A stretch of 64,000 bases of DNA, from contig KN834819.1 in assembly GCA_000827265.1 (NCBI GenBank), positions 186,001 through 250,000 of the forward strand, written 5' to 3'. The notes under the pieces were generated by a model. That model ran no database searches, was not told where the DNA came from, and worked only from the letters and a program-made list of their open reading frames with translations. Source of the DNA: Collybiopsis luxurians FD-317 M1 (Eukaryota; Basidiomycota; Agaricomycetes; Agaricales; Omphalotaceae). The position numbers and the translations under genes are program-made. Of this stretch, positions 46,273 through 58,336 are shown one piece after another; the first letter of the stretch is position 1; the number at the start of each line of letters is the position of its first letter.

Positions 46273-46676
46273 ATGCATTTCTTCACCAAAGTCTTCAGCT
46301 TCGCCCCTGTGGTCTCTTTGACCTTGGCCTCTCTTCTTATGGAGCGTCAATGTGTAGGAATTTTTCAGATCTGCAATATCACTGAGTCCAACTGCTGTGA
46401 AGAGCTTGAATGTACTAATCACACATTCACGGGAAGTCCTGTAAGCATAAGTCGTTAGTAGCTAATTTCTTGCCATTGACAACTTCGCTTTCCTTTGGCT
46501 AACAGCAATGCCTGCCAACTGGAACGTGTGGTGTTGAAGGCGATCAATGCATTTCTGGCACCTGCTGCAAAGGTCTTGTCTGTGGTGGTGACATGGTTGG
46601 CGGAGTAAGTCCAACTTCTTAGTTTTCAACGTCTCATTGACGATCAAACATTCCATAGGTATGTCAGGCCCAGTAG
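46273..46676 (+). CDS. Secreted double six-cysteine (knottin-like) peptide, copy 2
   Basis: Exons 46273-46440, 46506-46604 and 46659-46676 give 94 residues. The signal peptide MHFFTKVFSFAPVVSLTLAS is close to copy 1. Twelve cysteines follow in the family order (QC, IC, NCC, EC, QC; TC, QC, TCC, VC, VC). The middle PTPG phrase is shortened to PTG. The sixth Cys opens exon 2 (QCLPTGTCGVEGDQC) and the twelfth lies in the 18 nt last exon (V-C-Q-A-Q). It is the plus-strand neighbour of copy 1 and shares its upstream flank. Intact as far as visible. Confidence 0.85.
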
Positions 46677-47986
46677 AGTTGAATGCGCAGGTTGATTCAC
46701 TGTGCGATCGTACCCGAATTGAAACCATTTTATACGAGATGTCGTTTGCCTATTCGTTGTACCCACTCAAGCCTCGTTTTGTCTAGCGGAAATGAGTGCA
46801 TTATCTCTGTTGATATGCAGAATCGAACATGAGTGAGATCACGCAAGTCCCGAAAGGTTTCGTGCCCAGAGACACCTTGGCTAAGAACTTCCGATACATC
46901 TAAAGGATCGGTTACAAACTCGATGATCACCCTACCAAGCATGTAATTGCCCTCCTTCCTTGTGCTGTAATCGGATTGTTCGGCATGAAGTAGGCTACTT
47001 TACTCATCCTTTTGTATCAGCGGATTCAGGCATAGGATGCGGCCGACACCAGTGTAGGTATGTGCAGTTGTGGCACTACGGCCGTGGACGCACAAGCACC
47101 GTGTCGAAGTCAAGCAGAGCATAACATTGAACATGAATACAAAAAGCCGTCTAGACTCTGCAGAGTCCACCTAGATCTCGACTTCTGCACCTCCGAGTCT
47201 GAGTAACCCCCTTCCGAATCCACAAGACCGATAGGCTATCCACTTGAATCCAAGTACATAAGCTGAGGGGAGGATTCCGGACCTATAGAAGTAGACCTTT
47301 ACCTAAGAGACAAGTACGCTTTCCGTGTTATCCTCGATTGGTTGGCTGTGAGTTGTGAGCTGTGAGTATCAGCTATATGCACCAACAACATGGACCTTAT
47401 CCGTTCACTGGTTCTTACTTCTCCTATCGCGTTCATCAACATAGAACCATACTATTCATTCTCCCGCGTACTGCTTGTAGACATTGTCGGTAAGTAAAAA
47501 AGAGGGCAGCATCAAACTAGACTTCGGAACTTTCCACTTCCAATGGTGTAAAGCTTGAAAGCCGAGACACGTTTCACATGTATTAAAGTTGAAGTAGATC
47601 GCCCAAAGCAAAAAAGATACAATATTGCATTCTGTACGTATATTATCGGTTCAGATCTTGTCTTCGAAAGCAAAAACTATGTGACTAAAGAGTATAGAGT
47701 ATAAGGATACACATCGACCAGCGCCCTGGCTGGGAGAAAATTAGCAAGGTCTACTATATCTGTACTGTATTGTACTGTAACGAATCAGAATAAAAATAGA
47801 GCAGTAGAGTAGAATAGAATAGATGGTGTACCATACCATACCATACCATAGCGATTCCGACTAGGTCACAAGTCTAGTCCGGCCCAGTCCCTGGCCTACT
47901 TCCCTAGTCGAAGCTGGGAGCAGCGTCAAATGGTGTCCCATCCCGGTTAACAAATGTTTTTTTCCCTCTTCTCTGAGTCACCCCCC
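46677..47986. other. Intergenic with CCATA microsatellite
   Basis: Four perfect CCATA units at 47831-47850, preceded by a tagaatagaatag run. No gene supported. Confidence 0.5.
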
Positions 47987-49353
47987 TCACCAGTCAAGCA
48001 CAGGTGGGAAAAATTTGCGGATTAGTCCCTCGTAGTAAGGCCTTAACTTTTCTGGTTTGCAGGAACCATCGGACTTGGAGTACAGATCGTAGGGATTGAA
48101 CGCTTGTACTGCTTCGAGGAGTTTGTAGTCTTTTTCGTTCATGAGGTGGCGGTAGGCGCCTTCGCGGTGCCAAGGGTAGAAGGAGTGGTATCGGATCATG
48201 GCGAGGGCTTCTTCGGGGAGGGAAGATTGGTCCTTGAGGACTTGATAGAGGTACTATGTACGCGGGACAGATGACGGGTAGCAAAGGGGAAGGGACGGTA
48301 GGGAAGGAGAGAAGGGGCTTAGTCAGACACCAAAGCCCGCGGAAAGAAGTAAAAACTTCAAGAACTCACCTCATCATGTCCCCAAGACAACATCACGTTG
48401 TCCAATCCACAGTGGGGCTGGTAGATTCCACACTCTGTACTGTACACAGCGTCTTTGGAGTCGGGGTTTGCCTCGAAAGTGTGTGGGTAGATGATCTTGT
48501 CAGAGAATTTACATCCGACGACGAACGTATCCTAATGAGAAAAAGGAGATTAGCTAAGGCCGAAGAACTGAAGAGCCCAAAAAGAGATAGAAGGGCATAA
48601 GAACCGAAGGTGAACTTACCCCTACAACGTCCCATTGGCCTTGAGATCCGAACAAGGTCAACAGTTTACCTAGATCATGAACCAGGCCTGTAACCTGTTG
48701 AGAGGAATGATATGATCAATACACCAACGAAACCGCGGACATAATTGTGCCTTACCTGCATCCACTCAGGTTTTCCATCCCGGCGAATAGCCTCAGCAGT
48801 TTGAAGCAAGTGTTCAATTTGAGAAAGATCCGTCTATCGCGCGCATTCGTCGTCGTCAGAACCCACGACCAATATACAGCTGATAAGAACAAAGAAATGA
48901 CTCACATCGGGATCGGACTCGTCTACGAGGGTATTGAGCATCTCCATTGCTTCCCAAACGCTCATACGAGCGCGTTTTGTAGTTTTAAACTCTACGCGAG
49001 CTTTAATGTTGAACTCGACGGTTTGTTTTTCTGCAATGAATGTGAATGTTGAGAACGAGTGGCACTGGTATGTAGAAGGTCTTGCTTACCGTGTTGTTCT
49101 TTGTAGAAATTTTTGACTCGTTCGCAGGCAGCATCATAGTCTCGGAATCCGGTCTTGTCTTTCTCCTGGTCAAAGGCTGAATCCTCGTTCCACATTTTGC
49201 CTTTGAGTACGTTTACTAGAAGAAAAGGATTTAGCAAAGAGACCGTTGATGGATCCAGGACGAGATGAGCGCACCATTGTCGATAGCGTCCGAAGTCTCG
49301 TCGAGGACACGACCAGCGTTGTAGTTGGAAGCAGGGGCAGTAGCAACGGGCAT
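47987..49353 (-). CDS. MIOX: Myo-inositol oxygenase
   Basis: Cleaves myo-inositol to D-glucuronate with a di-iron centre in the cytosol. The start [19 protein letters not shown] is at 49353. Exons give [20 protein letters not shown] and [17 protein letters not shown]. All six expected iron ligands are visible: His in [16 protein letters not shown], His-Asp in [14 protein letters not shown], His in [13 protein letters not shown], His in [14 protein letters not shown] and Asp in [13 protein letters not shown]. The protein ends FFPPVLDW. About six short introns (near 49215, 49080, 48905, 48715, 48615 and 48370) interrupt it. The family is certain; regulation is not visible. Confidence 0.96.
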
Positions 49354-52315
49354 ATTAAGAGTAGTATAAGATGGTAAAGAGGGAGAGAATCTAAGTGGGA
49401 GTGAGAAGAGAGGTGAAGACTCAAGTGGATGTGGATCCGGTTATAAACCCAGACGGCCCTTTATGTACAGCGCGGAGTATCTGGCAGAATACCCCGATAC
49501 TGATTGACGCATTTGGAAGTGGGGCGCCGGCGATCCTGTGTGGCGGCGTCGATGGCTGTACCAGTCAAAGTGAACCTTACACAAGAAAATTTTTTTTTCT
49601 TGTCCGTAAGTTCATGACGGAAGAAAGACAGATGGCATCTTACAGAGACCGAAATGAGTCAGTTTATGGCTATCATTATCTATGTTTAGTCCATAACCTT
49701 CATTTACCAACACTTCTTTCTACCTCCTCGGCACTGAGAAGGTTCGTGGATAAAGGAGGAGCAAAAAGTGGATATCAGCGGGACGACCAAGGGTAACATA
49801 AAATGATACACCACGTGGCCCGTCTTGTCCGCTCAGGGCCGTTTCAGTAACCTTCCATTCTTCCCGTTGTTGTCAAAACACAAACGCGCGACGCGTCTCG
49901 AACAAAACGTGCTCAACTTGAGGCGTAATATCAAGCTTTTTGGCTTTTTCATAATGTACAGAAACAGAAATAATCGATTATCATCTAATCGCGCGCGTTA
50001 GGTGCGTCATGGACGGAATACAGATTAGATTCTCGATAAAAAATCCGCTTCATCCTTCATACATACGCACCCCTTCGTCTGTGAACATTATAGTCTAAAA
50101 AGCCAATTTCATTTCACAAGGTGTCAACTCTCTCTACCTGGGTAGTAAGGGTCTCCTAGACTTTCCTTCAATATTCCAATCTATTTTTCAAGCATTTCCT
50201 CCGAAGCCTATCGCTGCGTTTCACTGTATCACTATTTCCATCTCCGCCGCAAGCCCGACTGAGAAGGATGTATGAGGGTGCTCGTTATGTAGAGAGTTAG
50301 TCTTAGCCTTTCTCCACAGCTGTTCAACACCAGACAGATGTCTAATCCGAATCAATCTCCCTCCCCTCCCGCTTACACGCACGATGCACGATGCAGATGT
50401 ACGTCCCAGGTTGTCTTGTCTTGATTGTCTTGTCTCGAAGGAGGTACAGATTATCAATTCGGTGATTCAGCATGTACGACTGAGTTGTTCTTTGCCCTCT
50501 GCCCAACCTTTACATTAAGACGCACCCTTCGCCCTCTCCCGCTCTCCCTCACCTCATCTTACCCTACGTAACCCATGTCTTTGGCTACCCTCATCATTTT
50601 GGATTAGAAGAGGGTTGGTTGATTGTTCGTTCCTAGGTCTACAATTAAATCTCGTGTCGCCACGCGTCATACTTGAATTGTTGTATGACAATTTCTCATA
50701 CTTTGCTCATCTTATGCTCATGTTGAGTTCAATAAAGAGTAAATACCAACGCCATCGGCCATTCAACCTGCTTTAACATTCTTCCGAACAGGCCAAAATG
50801 TCTGGCAACAGTGTCCACCCTTTGATGCATGTGTACCCCGACCGCACATGGATGTACATAGATGGAAGGCGGGATGCTAATCTATACCCAAAGTTCCTAA
50901 CGTACTATATGTACGTACGCGTAAATACCCAGGAAAGCCTTCAAATCCCGCACGTACTGACTAACTAGATCGGCAGCAGGGATCGTCAAAGTTCAATATT
51001 CATGGACTGCTGGAACGATTCCACGAACATCGCCGCTCCCCAAACGTTTAAAATTGATAACTCTAAAGAAAACGAAACCTTAAAACAAGCTGTTGGCTAA
51101 CTGCTAGCCCTTGGACATATGAATCACCCTGCCAGAAATCGCCGGGCATCATAAGAACATATACTTACGGACAGGCTCTTGTCGCCATGCATACATACTT
51201 ACTCAACCTGAACGGGTCGCACTTAAGTTTTTAATTCTCCCATCATATCCATCATCCCAGTGGCGGCATATACGAAAGCACTAAGAATAAAAATTTACCT
51301 TAATCGTCAACAAAGGCATATACAAAACGATCAGGGCTGAGTTGGGGGCTGCAGTCGGGGGTTTCGGGGACTCAATTGGGATTTGCGAAAGCGTCAAAAG
51401 CGCAGAAGACGAAGCGAAGAAAGAATCAAAATAGAAGAGACGGGAGCAAACAGAACCGATCGAATGCGCTCGAGATGGCAGCGCAGATTGCTTGATAGTA
51501 TCACTCACCTCAACAGTACTGTCGAAATCAAGTATCAAATTCGGCATCAAGCATATAAGAGACGCCGCGTTCACTGATGAAGATATCGAAACCGAATAAC
51601 CGATTACGCACCTGAATGATACACATACACCCACATCTACACTCACATACCCATCGATCGCTCAAAAGCCAAGGAAAACAAACTCCGGAACCGGCTACTC
51701 TTGTTCCCTTTTCAGGCTTCCAAGCGGGCAACCAAGAACAAAGCGCGGAAGCAATTAAAGCCTAAGTACCAAGGAGGTACCGTATCATGAACAGTATGTA
51801 TACCAAGCTATGAAGGACGGGTCGACGGATCTCCGTGACATGAGCGGAAATGAATGGAACACTCCATAAGCCAACAAAACGCAACGGATGGACGGGATAA
51901 GAAGGAATTAGAATCGGGAAGATCCTGGCTTTGCTTGAATTCGCAAAGGCCGAGTTCAGATACGAATACCGAGGGACCGTTCTCATCGTTGACGAAGATT
52001 CCGAGGGCGGTAGTGACTCATACTTGTACACAGGCGCTTATACAGGCATTATCACTGGGGTTATCATAGATCAACTGCGCATGCATAGGCAAGGCATATA
52101 CCGAGGTACATACCGATAATGTACCGACGACCGACGACAGACAGTACGGTGTCCATATGTTTATTGGCACTCGGCTGGCAGCGGCAAGCTTCGACTTTCG
52201 ACGCGACAGAAGTTACTTAGACATTCCATTCCCAATGCTTTAGACAAACCGGCTGAATACATGACACGCATAATTATCTTGTAAATAACTGCACCGCGTA
52301 ATCTTATCGAAATAT
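49354..52315. other. Large intergenic region, nearly 3 kb
   Basis: MIOX promoter on the left and 3' flank of the aldo-keto reductase on the right. ORFs such as 49395-49796, 51281-51646 and 51762-52031 lack any domain, conserved splice structure or signal peptide. I see no gene, RNA or mobile element. Confidence 0.45.
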
Positions 52316-53843
52316 TTAGGACGTAGGCTGAGGGAAAGGTGCGGTCCAATTATCAAATCCAAGATCAACAGCTAAGAAGAAAATTTTAGTCAACTCAAAC
52401 AAGAAAAAAAACCGACAATGACTTACGCCACGGAGGCATGATGAGCCTGAAGTACAGCGTTTGATGATCAAAACATACGACCACGGAAAAAAGCGGCATA
52501 AAGACGTACCTTTGCTGTTTACCAGAAGCAGCCAATCCGTCGAGTTCTGTAATGTCCTCCTTGTCAAGCTTTCCGAGTGCGGTGACAGTTCCAGTCAGAT
52601 TGGATGCGATACGGGAAGGGGTGACGGATTTCGGTAAAGCGACGATGTCGTGTGAGACTTTGAGCCGAACATAAGAGTAGTTGAATTAGGTTTGTAGATG
52701 GTTATAAGGTTCGAATCGCATCATCATGCAACCGGGTACTCACCTAGCCAGCCCAAGAGGACATCCGACGGTTGAATCCCATGCTTCTGCGCAATCTTAT
52801 TCACAACCTCATCCTTGATAAGCGGTGAATTCGTTGATCCCAAAGGTGAATAAGCCTCTGGAACTATCCCTTTCGAGCGAAGATACGAGAGCAACTCGTG
52901 CTGAGGGTTGTAAGGATGAAGTTCCAGCTGCAAATTGCAGGGTACACGGCATTAATCTCGCGTGTGAACAAGATAGCAGTAGGTTCATATTACGCACTTG
53001 ATTGACGGCAGGTATGATTTCCGCGGAAGGGAGGATTTCCTCCATTTTTTTGACTGAAAAGTTGCTTATTCCTATCGTCTTCACCTTGCCTACACGAATA
53101 CCGTTACTCAGACCTCACGTTAGAGGACAAATTTATCTACCTTTCTTGACCAAAGCTTCCATTTGTTTCCAGGTATCAGACAACTTCCAGTCGTGCACAA
53201 CATCACGCAGACCATTTGGAAGCGTCGGGAAGGCAGGATGGTTACCTTTCGGGTTTAAGGCGACCGGCCAGTGAATCAGGTACACTGACAAGTAAACAGA
53301 TGTAGAAGATCTTAAGAGCATGAGAATAGGGATAACTCACGATCCAAGTAATCAGTTCCAAGATTCGCCAACGTTTCATCGAGAGCTTCTTCGACACGAG
53401 AATGGTATGTTCCCCATACTTTACTCGTAATCTATCACGATTTTAATTTGGATTCATGAGAAAATTACAGATTGAGAAATAATACGAGCCACGACTTACA
53501 AAGATCTCCGACCTAGGAACGCCAGACTGCCTGATGCCCTCACCGACATCCTTCTCGTTGTTGTATCCCCTTGAGATTATCAGACCATCATGAACATAAA
53601 ATGAAAACTCTGACGTAGACTCACCAAGCACAGTCAATATGTCTATATCCAGCTTCTTTCAAGGCATAAGCCACTGCGTTGACGACTTCCTCAGGCTTCG
53701 ATTGCCAAGTTCCTGTTCAAATGAGAGCACATCGAGGCGTGCAAGTAGGCTAAAATTTTCTGGCATTAAAAGGGAAGGAGCTTACCGAGACCAATAGCAG
53801 GAATGTTGACGCCGTTGTTGAGCTTGATGGAAGGAACAGACAT
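52316..53843 (-). CDS. Aldo-keto reductase (GCY1/glycerol dehydrogenase-like)
   Basis: NADPH-dependent carbonyl reductase of the AKR barrel family. The start MSVPSIKLNNGVNIPAIGLG at 53843 is followed by TWQSKPEEVVNAVAYALKEA. The catalytic tetrad is complete: Asp and Tyr in GYRHIDCAWGY, Lys in ITSKVWGTYHSRVEEAL, His in LYLIHWPVALNPKGNHPAF. Later parts are KVKTIGISNFSVKKMEEIL, IPAVNQ..LELHPYNPQHELLSYL, VPEAYSPLGSTNSPLI and the cofactor region VALPKSVTPSRIASNLTGTV. It ends DLGFDNWTAPFPQPTS. Six or more short introns. Closest in wording to fungal GCY1-type reductases, but the substrate cannot be told. Confidence 0.95.
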
Positions 53844-54370
53844 GATGAGAGAAGGTAGCGAACCTAAGCTTCCATCACCGATGAGGCTTTTGAGGATCAC
53901 TGGTCGGAGACGGCCCGGGTTTGCGGTCCGGATGGAAACAGGCCCGATTGCCGAACCCCGGCCTCCGCTTTCCCGCCTCCGCTCCCGTGCACGATTCGAA
54001 ATATATCACTTTCAAGTGTGCGCCGTCGGGGTGTTTCAGAATTCAACGTTTTGAATAATCGGACGACAAGTTACTGGTGGCGAATTTTGAGCGTATGTAT
54101 GTCAAAGTCGCTCTCCATATCTAGGCGGCGAGCAGAAAAGAAATCGAGTTCACATTAGGCAGAATTTACCCATATTTGAAGCAATAAAATCGAGGAAAGC
54201 TAAGTGCCTCGAAACTCATTCGAATCTTCTTCCTAAAGACAGTCTTATGAAGAAGAACTTCCGCTAGATCAATGAGAGCCGACACAGCGATTTCTTTCCA
54301 ATTAGGTACGAAGTGAAAAAAAGGGGCCTTATTGCATAGATAATTACTTAAAAGCCCGCGCACGTAGAGC
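53844..54370. other. Intergenic
   Basis: Promoter of the aldo-keto reductase and 3' flank of peptide copy 3. Nothing else seen. Confidence 0.45.
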
Positions 54371-54789
54371 TCACTCGCAGACCTGTCAAATATTCAACGC
54401 TCGTGATAAGAACTTGAAAAGTAGGAAGCTATGCTTACTCCAGTCAGTCCGGAGCAGGTGAGACCCTCGCAACAGGTATTGGGAGAAAGAGCAGTACTGC
54501 ATTGAGCTCCTTCAACACCACACACGCCAGGAGTTGGAATGCAATTCTATGACAGCGAGCATATAACTTATAAGTAGCTAGCCTCAGGGGTAAATTATTA
54601 AGGACATTGACGACTTACGCCTATAGGGTATGTTGGGTTTATATCACATGAAAGGCCTTCACAGCACTCGGACCCGATGACACAAGCCTGGAAGATTCCA
54701 GTGCATTGGCGTTGCACAAGAATAGAAGCCGAGGTGACAGAGACTGAGACTACAGAAGCCAAAGCGAGAAGTCTGGTGAATAATTGCAT
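54371..54789 (-). CDS. Secreted double six-cysteine (knottin-like) peptide, copy 3
   Basis: Exons 54619-54789, 54439-54546 and 54371-54382 total 291 nt, 96 residues. The signal peptide MQLFTRLLALASVVSVSVTS is followed by QRQCTGIFQACVIGSECCEG. Exon 2 opens NCIPTPGVCGVEGAQC and has NTCCEGLTC. The 12 nt exon 3 encodes V-C-E and stop. All 12 cysteines are in place. It is the first of a run of minus-strand copies reaching to 61.5 kb. Confidence 0.87.
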
Positions 54790-55869
54790 GAGGAGGTAAG
54801 ACCGGGGATAACGACTGAAAATTGGCACCGTTTTAAAGTGACCAGTACAGCATAGAAATTGACAGCACGCCAGATCTCCAAGGTTCTATCACTGGATAAA
54901 TGCTATCGACTTGATCAAGTTGTTTCCGTGCCTCCCTTGTCTGATTTGCTTACAGAACAGTCTGCTATTGGTTGCTCTGCTCAGTCAATCTCACAAAGGG
55001 TCGGCTTTCCTTCCTCTGACCGTCTGAACGTCCGGTAAAGCCTCGGTATGAGGCGCAGGCCCATCAGCGATCAAGCCGGGAAGCCAAGCAGTCCGATTTC
55101 CTCTTCTCTCCAATCTGTCGCAGGCGAAAGGTGTAAAGCCGGGTCATTCTACACTCGAAGCAGCCACAAGCCGTAGTATGGGGATATTCAAATCTTCTTG
55201 GGCACGTCAGACCTCTCATTCTCAATTGCTTTTCTCACCCTGAGGTACTTCACTAACTGTCTAGAACATTTGAACTTAGCGTGGAGATTCTACTCGGCAT
55301 ACAAGCGGCACCGGTCGGCATACTGGCATCGTGTTCCCAAAGAGCCGATGCACTTATTCGTCAGGTCCGATTATCGGCCTGGTTCTGCCAAGCAAGGCGC
55401 TCCGTCTAGGTATTGCCAAAATTCATGAGCATGAGATGTGATGTACCGGACGATGATGCCTGACAACTTTCGGAAGATGCAGTTAGCTATTGAAGGAAGT
55501 TTTCTGTGAACTCAGGCCCCTTGCGCCAGACAAAGCAAAACATTCAATTATGGCGACGACAAGTTGAGCGATATTCCTAAAGGATGTCCCGGCCCCCCTC
55601 TTCTATTTGTCTTCTATCATCCAATTATTGACTATGGACGGGAGCTTTTAACGGGAGCTTTTAAGATTCTTTGAAGAAGACATAATAAGGGAGGTATCCG
55701 GCGAATAGTCAATATCTTATTTTATGTCCAGTTTGATTTGCAAAGTTCGCCGATGATGCTCTCTCAATCTTTTACCTGGCTAGGTAGGAGCGGGTACTGT
55801 GAATGATCGAGTCTCAAACAAAATGCATTTGAACCGAAATGACAACAGGGAGCCGTTAACAATAAAGAT
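54790..55869. other. Intergenic
   Basis: Upstream flank of peptide copy 3. ORF 55198-55428 has no signature. Confidence 0.4.
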
Positions 55870-55945
55870 TGACCAAGCTGGGAATTGAACCCAGGCCCCT
55901 GCCACTTTCCGGGGACAGTGCTCTAACCAATTGAGCTACTCAACC
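55870..55945 (-). tRNA. tRNA-like sequence, isotype not assigned
   Basis: On the minus strand the 76 nt start GGTTGAGTAGCTCAATTGG. They form a good D-arm (GCTC/GAGC), a perfect T-arm (CTGGG-TTCAATT-CCCAG) and canonical A- and B-box sequences. The acceptor stem pairs mainly through G-U wobbles. The anticodon stem CTGTC/GGCAG encloses a 10-base loop without the usual U33. It may be a tRNA with unusual features, a pseudo-tRNA, or the head of a SINE. Confidence 0.5.
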
Positions 55946-56090
55946 ATTGGTGTCCAATGGATGTGGATTAAATCTCAATCCGACAGGAGCTTTACTGCAC
56001 ATTCAACTTTGCTTACGGACCTATAGAATATCCAATCCAATCCTCAAAATGAGAAATTGAAAATGAAAAGTTAAACTTACACTGTTGAAC

Positions 56091-56430
56091 TCACAGCAGA
56101 TGAGACCAGCAACTACCAGGGATAGCAGTAGTGCATTGAGCACCTGCCACACCACATGTACCGGGAGTTGGCCAGTTCTATTAGTAGAAGTTGAGTAGGA
56201 GGAAAGCGGAGTTGCAAGTGACTGAGTGAATTACTCAGGAGATGACAACTTACGCTTACTGGATGTCCCGGGAGTCCCGGAGGTGTAATGCATGAGAGCC
56301 CTTCACAGCAGTCGGATGCATCAGGATTGCAAGGCACCCAAATTTGAGCACAATCGCGCTCCAGGAGAAGCGAGGCCGAGGTTAAAGATGCTGCCGAAGG
56401 CAACGCAAGGAGTTCGATAAAGAAACGCAT
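56091..56430 (-). pseudogene. Knottin-like peptide, copy 4, second domain frameshifted
   Basis: Exon 1 (56254-56430) is sound: signal peptide MRFFIELLALPSAASLTSAS, then DC, PC, DCC and SC. In exon 2 (from 56177) the sixth Cys is Trp (NWPTPGTC). After AQC and SC the frame is lost by small deletions, so translation ends at a TGA (56091) instead of continuing to the second CC..C..C. No terminal mini-exon was found. The first domain could still be made without its sixth cysteine, but the gene is most likely inactive. Confidence 0.75.
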
Positions 56431-57153
56431 GAAGCGATAGCGCTAGGGATCGTGCGTGAGAGTTGGGACCGCTTTTAAAGGGCAAGTACAGATGGAAATC
56501 TACGGTAGTCTAACTACTAATGACTAGATCGGTGTTTGATTCAAGTTCAACTTAAGAGGGCCGATTACGCAGTGCTTGGAATGGAGCTGTTGATTCTGGA
56601 ATAGATTTTAACCTACGCGAATAAGCCGCTCAGAGGAAGAGTTCCCAATTATATCGGCTTTGTTTAGGGTGACCGACATTCAGTATTTGTACAGTTGGCA
56701 TTTTGCAGCCAAGGAGCCATTGAAACGAGAAACGTGCGAGATTTTCAATACGAGCAGTCAAAATCGGGAAGCTCTACACTGAAAAGCATCCGTATTACAC
56801 TCTCAGGCAATCCTCGTACCAGTTGGGCGAAGCTTCGTTGCAACATTGACAATTTCCATGAGAATAGAAGCCGACTTGGAGATGCCAGATACAAAAGCGA
56901 GGTGAAAAGTTACGTAGTGAGATGCACATATCACAAGTGCCGGGTCTTACTAGTAGAACGACAAACAGGATAGAAATAGTACTTTAGCCTACTAAGCATT
57001 GTACATGTTCTATGATTGTCACATGGATGGTGTCGTGGTTAGATTTTTTTCAGTACATACTATGAAACGGCGAGCGAATAGTTCAAGAATATCTCGATTC
57101 AAGTGGCGGTACAGAGTGATGGCAAGCTATGTAATTAACCTGTACACACAACT
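56431..57153. other. Intergenic, duplicated flank
   Basis: Upstream region of copy 4, with blocks similar to the flanks of other copies (TTTTAAAGGGCAAGTACAG near 56472-56490). No gene. Confidence 0.45.
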
Positions 57154-57577
57154 TTACTCAGGCTCGCAAACCTGTGGAATGTTCAATTCTCGAAATGAGA
57201 GAAGTTGAAAACCAAGGAGATGTACTTACACCAACCACACCAGAACAAACAAGATCTTCGCAGCAGGTATTGATGGGAAGAGCGGTACTGCACTGAGCTC
57301 CTTCAGCCCCACATTTGCCAGGAGTTGGCAAGCAATTCTATTAGAAAAAAGAAAGTAAACTTGTAGGTGACTACGAGTACACCACAGACTCGGAGGATTG
57401 ACTTACGCCTAGAGGTTCCGTGGGGTCTTTGGCGCATGAAAGCCCTTCGCAGCAGTTGAAGTCATCAACGCAAGGTTGGAATATATTAGTGCATTGGTTA
57501 TTCAGGAGAATAGTCTGAGAAGCTAAGGCAACAGTGACTACAGAAGCCAAGACGAGAAGTTTAGTGATGAGACGCAT
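57154..57577 (-). CDS. Secreted double six-cysteine (knottin-like) peptide, copy 5
   Basis: Exons 57407-57577, 57230-57337 and 57154-57171 total 297 nt, 98 residues. The signal peptide is MRLITKLLVLASVVTVALAS. First knot: QC, PC, NCC, SC. Exon 2 opens NCLPTPGKCGAEGAQC and carries NTCCEDLVC. The 18 nt last exon encodes V-C-E-P-E. Twelve cysteines are intact. Its closest relative by sequence is copy 3. Confidence 0.87.
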
Positions 57578-58159
57578 GAGGTGAGAATTCTGGATAGTAA
57601 CTGAGGGCTGGGACCGCTTTTATAGGGCCAATACAGGGTGGGATTGAACAGTGTTCCGAGCGGTCAATGTTGTGTAACTGGATAACGGCTATCGATGTTT
57701 GATGCCAGTTCAAGGGAGCCGATTATACAGCTCTCAAAATAGATGCTATTCCTAATGAGCCTCCACAAATAAGGTACCTGGAAGCAGAGTTCCAATTACA
57801 TCGGCTTTGTTGACACTAACAGATAGAATGTATGCCGGTAGCTGCGAGTGAGTCCTGTCATATATCCAATGAGAGACAGTTCGAGAGGCCAAATGGTGGC
57901 CATGTGCCTCGAAGCTCTTATGTGAGATTCTGGACATTGCTGGAGTTGAAAATACCTGTACAGTTAGAGTTTCAAAGCCCCGAACAGTTAAACTGGAACA
58001 GCTTCATGAGAATTTAAAACTGGCAAACTGCTGTCCAGAACAGGTGCAGGAAATATGATGAAGAATATACTCCAGAATCGCTGCAGTACCCCGCATGCCA
58101 AACTTGACAGATATTTCGGTAAAGGAGAGAGTTATGAAAGCAATATGATCAGTCAGAGA
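57578..58159. other. Duplicated upstream flank of peptide copy 5
   Basis: On the minus strand, 57790-57960 matches 45895-46030 upstream of copy 2 (cagcaatgt, gagcttc, tgacaggact in the same order). No gene supported. Confidence 0.6.
57617..57624 (-). promoter_or_regulatory. TATA box of peptide copy 5
   Basis: TATAAAAG on the minus strand in the family block CTATAAAAGCGG, 40 nt upstream of the ATG at 57577. Confidence 0.65.
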
Positions 58160-58336
58160 GTAGATTACTTACTAAGGTAATTGGCGATTTACGCGTAAAA
58201 ACCTTACATCCATACCTGGAAGCAGCCTGAGTCAGGTGAAGCTTCGTTGCAGAGCCGGAAGATTCCAGAACAAAGACAATACAAAATAATGACAGCCCTC
58301 CGAGTACTAGGGTAGCAATTCGGTTGCGAAGTGCAT
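58160..58336 (-). pseudogene. Relic of knottin-like peptide exon 1
   Basis: ATGCACTTC at 58336 starts M-H-F-A-T-E-L-L like a family signal peptide, but TAG follows after nine codons. Downstream, tggaatcttcc resembles the GIFQ region of intact copies. No intact cysteine framework remains. Confidence 0.5.

Noticed and set aside
51281..51646. 121-codon minus-strand ORF in the 49.4-52.3 kb gap
   Set aside because: Low-complexity Ser-rich translation, no domain, no splice partner, and opposed by similar-length plus-strand ORFs.
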